Positions 56,306 to 64,000 of a stretch of 64,000 bases of DNA are shown in pieces. The stretch covers positions 124,001-188,000 of the forward strand of contig MU867098.1 of NCBI GenBank assembly GCA_033725935.1. The letters are read 5' to 3'. The DNA comes from Cladorrhinum sp. PSN259 (Eukaryota > Ascomycota > Sordariomycetes > Sordariales > Podosporaceae). Each line of letters begins with the position of its first letter. The stretch's first letter is position 1. A program made the translations under genes and the position numbers. The notes beneath the pieces were generated by a model. That model ran no database searches. It saw nothing but the letters and a program-made list of their open reading frames with translations, and was not told where the DNA came from.

Positions 56306-56527
56306 ATGGGCCAATTCGACTGGTTCAGTTCCATAGGAGCGACAAAGGAGGCCGTCGCGGTCCTGAACGACCAGCCCATGCTCTTCACAGTCCTGCTCGT
56401 CGTGCTGGTCGGCATCATCCTCCAGTGCCTCTTGATCTGGTACATCCACTACGCCACCCTGAAGCCCGAGCAAAAGGTCAAGAAGGAGAAGAAGGGAGGG
56501 AAGAAGGGTGCACCGCCCAAGAAATAG
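56306..56527 (+). CDS. 73-residue single-span membrane protein with Lys-rich tail
   Basis: The start codon follows an A-rich leader (GTAAAAATGGGC), a good fungal context. Residues 1-24 are soluble (MGQFDWFSSIGATKEAVAVL), residues about 25-47 are a strongly hydrophobic helix (MLFTVLLVVLVGIILQCLLI), then WYIHYATLKPEQ and a tail of about 20 residues that is half lysine (KKEKKGGKKGAPPKK). There is no cleavable signal; this looks like a tail-facing-cytosol single-span protein, probably of the ER or another internal membrane. Codon use is C-ending like well-expressed genes nearby. I do not recognise the family. Small size makes it easy to miss in automatic annotation. Confidence 0.75.
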   Translation: MGQFDWFSSIGATKEAVAVLNDQPMLFTVLLVVLVGIILQCLLIWYIHYATLKPEQKVKKEKKGGKKGAPPKK

Positions 56528-57025
56528 GTGTGCACCAACAAGGACAGCAATTTTTTTTTCTTCTTTTCATCAGGCTGGGAAGGTGAAACGAAGAAGCGGG
56601 CAGGCAGTCATTTTACAAGTAGAGAACGGGGAAACGACGACTTGCGATCACTGGTTTTCAAGGGGGGATTTTTCGAAAGAAAAGTACTAAAGCGGCAAAT
56701 GACCTCTATTCAAGCAAGTTTGGAGCATATCCCAGGTTGGCAGGGACACCCAAGGGCGACGAGTGCGAGAATCAGGATCCTAGAGGCAACAGAGGTAGCA
56801 ACCGGATCAGAGAAGAGCGAACAAGAGTCCCCCGACGTCCAGAAATCTTCATTTTCGCCCCTAATCGATGTGGATTTTTGGATATTCAATGAGGCGGCAA
56901 GATGACGATCACGGCGAGCAATGTTTTGCTTTTTGCTGAGGTTTGAAATCCAATCGGTTGATAAGAGACAAGCGTTGCAGTTGGATAAATGAGGGAGAGG
57001 GAAGTAGTTCTGGGCAATTTTGAAT
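56528..57025. other. Convergent 3' region
   Basis: No gene supported. It holds the trailers of the 73-aa peptide gene and of the acidic protein gene. Confidence 0.65.
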
Positions 57026-59035
57026 TCAGGTCCAATCACGGTCTGAATATTGTTCTTCATGGTACATAATATATCTTTCATCAGGATCCTCTGCCGGGGG
57101 TCTCTCTTCCTCCGCCTCTCCATACCCTAACTGATAATCCTGCTCATGCTCGTTCATAACATATTCCGAACCAACTTCCATATAATGATCCTCTTCATAT
57201 TCATCGTATTCATGACCAAGTCCATGTTCATCAAACATATTCGAATGTGGTAAGTCATCATCATCATCATCATCATCATACACAATATACATTCCGTCTC
57301 CTGCATCCAATTCATCCCTATAAGCACGGTAGTTGTTTTCATAATGGCGATAGCGTTCCTCGTGGTTGTCATAGTCATGATCAACGGTGTTCTGCCCCGC
57401 CTCATGAGCATGAAATTCCTCTAGTTGAGGACGTGATTCCCAATCCTCTCGCCCATGTTCCCCCAGCTCGTGCCCATCAACAATATCTTCGAACTCAACC
57501 GGAATTAGATTTCCATCTGTATCCATATAAAAGTACTCGCCTTCAGAGCTCCCAGTCGGCCCTTCCGAATAAGGCCCGTGGCCCAATTCGTCAAATGCCG
57601 TAACTTCTTGTAGTATGAGATGGTTTGTCTCGGGCAAGCCGAGCATCTCTTCCCCCAGTTCGTTGTATGAATCACTCTTGGTTTCGTACTCGTAAGATTC
57701 AAAGTTTCCCGCCTTGGGTGTACCCTCGTCTGCGTAGCCTAACGGATCATTATATTCCTCCATCATCGCCCATTCTGATGGATCGAGATTTGCTTCTTTC
57801 CCATTTGCTCTCCTTTGCGTAGGAAGTCTCTTGGTTGGGTCCGCCCGAATAGTCGTCTGACATAACAGCCAAAGACGCTTCTTGATCCCGTCACTGGCAG
57901 TTTCTTCTGAATCATTCTTCTCCACGTAAGTATCATTATGGGCGGCTGCACGGTCAGCAAGTCTCTGCACCTTACCCCGAAGACTGGAAGATCTAGCGTT
58001 CATGAGCCGAGAAATGCCAGCAGAAATCATCGGTATGGTGCTTGAGTGTACGGCCATTGACTATAATGCACCATGGGTCAGCGAACTGCCGAAGCGCACA
58101 GAAACGACACACTTACCTGAAGATACTGAAGATTCCATACAGCCGGCGCAATCTCAATCAGAGAAGGCATCGGTGTGCTCTTTATCAGCCTTACCCCCGG
58201 AGAAGCCTTCTTCACTCCTATGAGTTTGCGAAGAGCGGTATCCAACATGTACGCCATCTCCGCAATATCCTCTTCTTCCAAATCCTCAACATGACCAAGA
58301 GTTCTCTTGACAACAGAAGTTTTGCTCGTCTTCGGCTTTGAGAGCGCATCTTCCATTGCCTCCTGAGCCTTTCCAGTCCTTTTGGGGTTTCTCCGGAGGC
58401 CATGACTGTGAGGGGGTGTCTCCTGTTGTGTAGGTTCTTCTAGATTGGGAGCATGGATATCGGTGTACTCTAAGAGGCGTTCGGGTTCCTCCTCAGTGAT
58501 CTCAAATTGAAAGTTGATCTCGCATCTGAGTCCCTGGAACTGAGCGGTTGGGAGATCTAGCGGCGCTATCAACCCCGATGAAAGGTCAGGATGGCAAAGA
58601 AAGTACGTCGCCTCCGAATGATGTGGATTATCCCTCTCGGCTACGTGTTTCAATCGCAAGTCAAGCCCGATTTCTTGCCATACCTGATAAACATTCATTA
58701 GCAGGCGGTGCCATTAAAATGCTTAGGGAAAGAGAGAATCTCACTTGACACTCAGCAGACAGGTGAGCCACCATCGACACCAAGGTTGGGTCAGCTGGGC
58801 TGTCATTAAGTGGCTCGCCATTGACCAGCGTCAGAAAGTCCAGTTGACATGATCCAGCTTTCGAGATCCATATCTGCCCAGAAGATGAAGCCTCGCTTAG
58901 TTCCGCCGCAGTTGGCAATTTCTTCCGCGTGGTGTTGGGAAACAAAATGGTACAAGAACTCGTCAGGTCGAGAGACAGGCGAGACCTCTTTTTAGCAAGT
59001 TTGATGCTTCCTAGGTCGACTTTACCTGCGAGCAT
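57026..59035 (-). CDS. Unrecognised protein with long acidic C-terminal region
   Basis: Exons 59035-58745, 58683-58117 and 58060-57026 join in frame, all in phase 0, to 630 residues; introns are 61 and 56 bp with normal signals. The first about 160 residues look folded and beta-rich (VDLGSIKLAKKRSRLSLDL, then FLTLVNGEPLNDSP and VWQEIGLDLRLKHV). Residues about 200-290 are charged and disordered. From about 400 the protein is very acidic with many Tyr, His and Gly, including a run of eight Asp near position 545 and repeats such as EYDEYEEDHYMEVG. No signal peptide, membrane helix or catalytic motif. Acidic tails of this kind are common in chromatin or RNA-associated proteins, but I cannot assign a function. 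The start ATG at 59035 is the first in the frame; an extra upstream exon is possible. Confidence 0.75.
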
Positions 59036-60348
59036 GGCAAATGAGTGCTGGCCGAGTGATAATACATTGCAAGAACCTGGGCATCAGAATTGCCATAGTG
59101 AGATCATGCTGTAAATGTTTGTGCCTGTGAACATGATGCTGTTCTGATTCGAACCCGAAAAGAATTGCGCAAGCTTCGATCAGAATCATGAGATACGGAA
59201 GGAGGGGGCGTTCCTTCCCTCGGGCTCGAACCCATTCAAAAGCCTGTCAGGCTGTCAGGTGCCCTTGAGTTGGGAAAGAGCCACCCATAACCTTGCTCCA
59301 CAACTCTCAAGTCCACTCAATCCAGGAAGAACTTCTCCCATCCATGGATATCGATTGAAGTCCAACAGAACGTTATTGCCCCTCTTCCATGTTGCCTTGA
59401 ACAGGGACATAAACCCATTGAAAAAATCACAAAATGCAATTCAGTTTTCTTCATCTTGTCTAGGTAAGTAGCAGGCAAAGAGGGTGACCTCTTCCATTCA
59501 GGTCAATGAAACCTAAACATCCTCCCCAGTGTTCTCTTCTAAAAGCAACAAGACCCGAAAGCCAGAAATACTTTGAGTGTATAATAAGTACTCGGCCACA
59601 TAGGTAGATCGCCCGTCAGAAAGATGCAAGTTTGTGTTCAGAATGCCGCCCAGAGCTAGTTTCTTTATCCCAACCGCCGCCGCCGCAATTTTATCGACAA
59701 AATGAAAACAGCAAAAAAGACTTTGGCCGCCCTCAGAACACCATTTTTTTAGCTGACAAAAAGAGAGAAGAGTACAGCAGCTCCAAATCACAAATCTATC
59801 AGGACCGCCGATGCAAAACAAATTGGAAGCAAGAGCTTGAGTAAAAAAAGAACACCCACAGCCCGGAACATGCAAACCCAGCCACAGCCAAATGAAGAAA
59901 GCGAAGAGCAGTATTGTATGAGTTAGGTATGCATCCCCTAGGTGAAGAAAGAGCCTTCACCATGGTAATTGTTTTCGTGTCCGTCCGTCCGTCCGTCTAG
60001 TGTGTGCCTCTAGCGAGGTGCTGCGCTGGTTGTATGTTGGATGAATACCGAGTATTTTGTTTCTCTAGTTTCGAAACGAATGTCAAGGAAAAGGGAAAGT
60101 ACCAGAACCAAAGAGATCAACTCAGAAACCATCTACCATATTAAGAGCCATGCTCGAAAGCAGAGGACTCAACGCAGCGCCGTGAATCTCCAAGCCCAAG
60201 AAGCGACTAGGCAGGTATATCCAGCCACTGCCAGAGACGACTCTAGCACGGGTTTCTGCAACCTCGCGTCCACTTTCTTTACAGGCCCCAAAGAGAGACA
60301 ATAGCAATGCAGAAAGCCATCAAGCTCCTAATATGGCGGGCCTCGAGG
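59036..60348. other. Intergenic region between the acidic protein and Nudix genes
   Basis: No gene supported. The left part is the upstream region of the acidic protein gene, and the right part, up to 60348, is the Nudix trailer. A TCCG repeat lies at about 59982-59997. Tracts with TTCGAA near 59147 and 59229 were checked as possible tRNA T-arms and do not pair. Confidence 0.6.
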
Positions 60349-60995
60349 TTACCTCGCCATGGTGGAGCGCTCCAGGGCCGTCTGCAGCTCAGGCCGATCC
60401 TTGAGTATCTCCTTGGCCTCAGAGAAGGTGAACCACTTGCGCTCGCGCTTCTCCTTCTCGGGCCACTCCAATTCCTCACTCGTGACAGTGGCCTCGTAGA
60501 AGCGATACAGCGAGCGCTCCTTATGCTTCTTGCGCGGATTCGTCTCCTTGATTTCGCCCAGGTCGTAGTCGATGGTCACCACGATGCCTGCCTCCTCCCA
60601 TGCCTCGCGGGCAGCGGCTTCGTCGCACTCCTCGTCGCTTTCCCAGCCGCCCTTGGGCAGAACCCAGCCCTTGCGACGTGTTGACTGGATGAGCATGACA
60701 TAGTGCTTGTCTGCAGTCAGAGGTACCACCCCGGCAACTAGGCGTTCGCCTTTCGCATTGTATCCTGTAGATCGAGAGAGTCAGTTTGACCCGCGCTGTT
60801 CGAGGTCTCAACAAGGCCGCAAACGATGACGCTCCTGACCTCCTTCCTCTTTCAAATTTCCCCACTTTATCTGCATCCCACCTGCCAATCGGTGCTTTTT
60901 TCTGGGGTTTCTTGGGCCATGATGGATCAGTACTTACTCTGCTTCGTCCTCCCGGTTCGAGACTCCATGGAACGACTGCTCCCGGATGCCGCCAT
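60349..60995 (-). CDS. Nudix hydrolase, diphosphoinositol polyphosphate phosphohydrolase type
   Basis: Exons 60995-60938 and 60764-60349 join in frame to 157 residues across a 173-bp intron. The Ddp1/Aps1/DIPP branch removes beta-phosphates from inositol pyrophosphates and cleaves diadenosine polyphosphates. The N-terminus RTGRTKQRYNAKGERLVAGV is typical of the fungal DIPP branch, followed by MLIQSTRRKGWVLPKGGWES. The Nudix box is complete: G (of GGW), E five residues later, REAWEEAGI at its end, matching Gx5Ex7REUxEExGU, so it should bind Mg and be active. The upstream ATG at 60995 (MAASGSSRS) was chosen over a second in-frame ATG nine codons later; either is possible. The C-terminal half (ERSLYRFYEATV, KREKRERKWFTFSEA) matches the family. 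Confidence 0.93.
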
Positions 60996-63900
60996 TACGC
61001 AGGGTTCGTTGCCAGATGCCGACTGGTAAGTAAGGATTTTTGGATGAGATCAGTAGATGCGGGAGTCGGTACAGGGTGCAATGGGTGTAGATATCCCGGA
61101 TAGCTCGTAGAACAAAACTTGATAGCGGAAGTTGCTGGCCCAGGAATTGGGGCTGCGCGGTGCGGTCGAGTACGCCCCGTCCCTTAGCAGTACGTAGAGG
61201 GCATGGTCGGAGATGGATGCGTTAATGTAGGAAGATGGATGGTCAAGGTATTTCCGACGTGCTAAGGGTGGTGGCAGAACCGCAATGGTAACGGGCTGGT
61301 TCAACCGCCGCCTTTTAGACGCTGTGTGGGGCAAGACACGAAATATGGGATGATAACCCCTCGTTTTTTGCAGAGAACAAGAAAGCGAAAGGAATTTGAA
61401 GCTTCTATAACTTTCCCAGAAGCGTGAACGACGACGAAAAACTCGGGATGAAAGCCCTGGACAACGAGCAAGTGAGGATCGTCCACCTGGGGGCGGCGCA
61501 GGTCGGTCCTTTTGGCCCGTGTCTTGCTCTCTCTGCCTGTATTGTTCTTCCTCGTGTAACAAGGAGAGGTGAATAGTGAGAGTGATGATCGACCACCACG
61601 AGGCAGAGGTCTAGGAAAGAAAGTGGTCGGGTCGGGAGTTTGTCGTTCGTGACCGAGACAAGGGGGGGTTGTCGAGGCTGCGCAGCGTTGTCTGTGGCGT
61701 GGGAGCAGACTTTTTGATCTTTACGCGAACGCGCTCTCGGCGGCCGGCAACGGTAAGGTAAGGTACGGTACGGTGGCGGCTACAGGTGATATGCGATATG
61801 TACCCTCCTCGCCTCGGGAACCGGTCGGCTGTGGGATGGGTGGTACGGAAACCTGGAACGAAGGTAGGTAGACCTGACCCTGGAGGGTTGGCTACGTGGA
61901 CTGAGGTCTGACGGATGATGAGCAAGCCTACTGGAGCGGAAGCAGAGCGGCGGCAGCAGCAACAGCAGGGCAGGACTTGATGCGGTGTGAAGGGGTATTT
62001 CACTGAAGAAGTTTATGCACGAGAAGGTGCTCGGCTGGCGGGCAAGGCCGTTGTGCCCCAGCTCGAGGAGAGGGGGGCAGTTTCCGGTGGGAATTAGAGT
62101 TGGCTTTTATACTCTAGATCATTTTTTCGGACAGGTACATCCATGGGCAGACATCGAAACCGCAGAAGGCGGGCAGGTCCCTGCAAGTCCTCTTTGAGCA
62201 CTTTCAGACTTCCAGAAGGACAGGGGGGTCAGAGAGCTTTGGACGGCTTTGAGTGGACGCCATGGTCCAAATGCGTATTCCCCACATGGCATGGGCGGCG
62301 ACGAGGAAAGAAGGGGGACATGACGGAGCCCAGATGCGAGCCAAAGGAGCACAATGAGGGAAAAAAGGAAAGTGTCCAACGTTGAGCTAAATTTTCAGTG
62401 TTGCCAGATCTGGAGCGGGCTGCCAACGAAAACGCTCAGCTGCTCTGTGCATGGAATCTCCAGTTGTGGTGCACCTGCCTGCGCCTGCAGTGGGGTACGT
62501 ACCTCCGAAAGCTGCGAGACGACCGTGACCGGGATTCCTTTGGGCCCTATCCCGGATTGGCGAGGTGCCTGTCTGGCACAGCGGACAACAAAGACGCGAG
62601 CCTCCAGAGACCTCCGCGGGATGAAGTTGAATGTTTAGAGTAAAAAAAAAAAAAAAAACTGGAGTTCCACATTGTCGAGAGAGCTTCTACACCCTCAATT
62701 TGTCAGGTTCAGTCTGGGGTAGTGTGGGGTTGAAATATTCAGGTTCCCCAAACTCCGAGTCAGAAAGTATCACAGCGGACTTGCACTAACAGACTCTTAG
62801 TTGTTGCCGATAGCATCGACGTCACAAGTACTGTATCAGACACGTGTTGGAATAGAATGGTATTTGCCGTAATGAACAAGCTGTCACCGGGTTTCGATTC
62901 CTGCAAGTTCCCGTTGCAGCCAGTATTTTGCACCCGAACTGCAGTTCCAGATGGAAGTGAAAGCAGGATCTAGACTGCCAGGACCCGAGATCCCCAATGT
63001 CGCCCCTCCATGCTCCCAGTTCCGAGCGGTGAGACAAGTAACGACAATATTCAGCTTGTTCATGACTTTGATTCGTGTAACAATACAACATCCATTAGCA
63101 GGACAAGCTTTTGGGTCAGTCCTGACGACACCTTACAATGCATCTGCTTACAAAATATGTCCCGAAATCAAGCTCTCTCTTGTCAAAATAGCGTACCACT
63201 TTGCCGTGCTTTTCCCCGCCGCTCCGACCTCGCCCAGAGCTCCATCCTGTCCCCCCAACCTGGAAAGCTACCTTACATTCTGGACATGGAGTTTGTCAAG
63301 ATGACTGGGCCATTGGGAGCTGTATATGCATTTTCGGCTTGGTAACTTGTCCAATTTGTCCAATAATACCAATTAGGAACTGTGATGCGGGGCAGCTCCC
63401 ACCACCGTCTCAGTGGGGGTCAACACATCACAAATGGTTGAGCTCAACATGCATGCTCTCTACCTTGCTTCTTCTCAAACAGTGCCTTGCCAACCAGAAT
63501 CCGAAAGTTCAAAGCTGTTTTGCCTTGCCTTCAGCTCCTAAACGACCTGGGACCTGGCAACAAAGAGAACCCAGTCTCCAACTCTAGCCAGTCAGTCTCT
63601 GGGATCCCAGCTCTACGCGCCATTGCGGGGTTCTCTGTCGATTGAGGTTCAACAACACCGAGTTCGAACCCGAAGCGTCGCATTCAAGTCCAACATCTAC
63701 GAATCATCGAGAGCAATTGCGTCTTCAACCTGCTGGGTAATAGTTGTACAGCATAGACGATCTGGAAACCCATCTTGGCCGATTCGACTTTCACTTCCAA
63801 GGGAACCCGTCTGACAAACCGGCACTCGCTGTTTGGTATCACCGATTATCTGGGCTTCACGGAAACATTCGGGCAACCCTTCATCAACTCCACCTCCCCT

Positions 63901-64000
63901 CCCGTTTAACCATCCGAGAGCCCCTGCTGCCGGCCCCGAAGCGTGGGTGGTACGGCTCTTGGCCCTACCGTTTCCCATGGAGGACACCGACGCACACGGG
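60996..64000. other. Nudix upstream region and unassigned right end
   Basis: I see no gene that can be supported. 60996-62100 includes the probable Nudix promoter and leader. A run of about 18 A lies at 62642-62659. The region 62660-64000 has several short frames without recognisable domains. A possible gene start on the plus strand (ATG at 63977) is open to the window end, but eight codons are too few to judge. Confidence 0.45.

Noticed and set aside
59130..59240. Possible tRNA (TTCGAA-containing T-loop-like sequence)
   Set aside because: The flanking bases do not form a 5-bp T-stem and no A-box or acceptor pairing was found.
63697..63987. 96-codon minus-strand frame near the right edge
   Set aside because: No domain, mixed composition and competing frames on the other strand.
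63977..64000. Possible gene start MEDTDAHG at the right edge
   Set aside because: Only eight codons are visible and there is no further evidence.

Overview
The window is nuclear DNA of a filamentous ascomycete, most likely a Sordariomycete close to Neurospora. The signs are short introns (about 50 to 90 bp) with GTAAGT/GTATGT donors and CTAAC-type branch sites, long leaders and trailers rich in microsatellites, one AT-rich block with the look of RIP decay, and a DFD-type AGC kinase that I recognise as NRC-2. The species cannot be fixed from the sequence alone. No rRNA, tRNA, CRISPR array or intact transposon was found.

Layout. (1) 0.6-6.3 kb, minus strand: a very large WD40 protein with a helical middle domain and a long disordered SR/Pro-rich tail. 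(2) 6.3-26.8 kb: about 20 kb with no gene I can support; its middle (13.8-16.2 kb) carries repeat structure that may be decayed mobile or regulatory DNA. (3) 27.0-30.6 kb: two small proteins, one (27019-27519) standing alone behind the gene desert. (4) 31.9-64 kb: a normal gene-dense region. In order: p23/Sba1 co-chaperone (minus), a candidate small secreted protein (minus), ESCRT-III Vps24 (plus), Yra1/ALY mRNA-export adaptor (minus), Ost4-like OST subunit (minus), DFRP1/Tma46 zinc-finger protein (plus), CorA-like membrane protein (minus), NRC-2 kinase (minus), an SDR oxidoreductase (minus), an AT-hook/C2H2 protein (plus), DASH subunit Dad3 (plus), mitoribosomal uS5m (minus), a 73-aa membrane peptide (plus), an unrecognised acidic protein (minus) and a Nudix phosphohydrolase (minus).

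The genes are mostly unrelated housekeeping functions (chaperone, membrane remodelling, mRNA export, N-glycosylation, translation, lipid-flippase signalling, kinetochore, mitochondrial translation, inositol pyrophosphate turnover). They do not form a pathway or secondary-metabolite cluster. Three gene pairs are arranged head to head: Ost4/DFRP1, SDR/C2H2 and uS5m/73-aa peptide. Exon models below were built by hand and each complete multi-exon model sums to an intact reading frame.

The most interesting observations are: the 862-bp intron of the Yra1 gene, which sits at the codon junction I recall for the autoregulatory intron of budding-yeast YRA1; an 18-nt microexon in p23; the 20-kb desert ahead of a small protein gene with a probable 3'UTR intron; and an octamer cluster at 13.79-14.06 kb bounded by diverged 16-mers.
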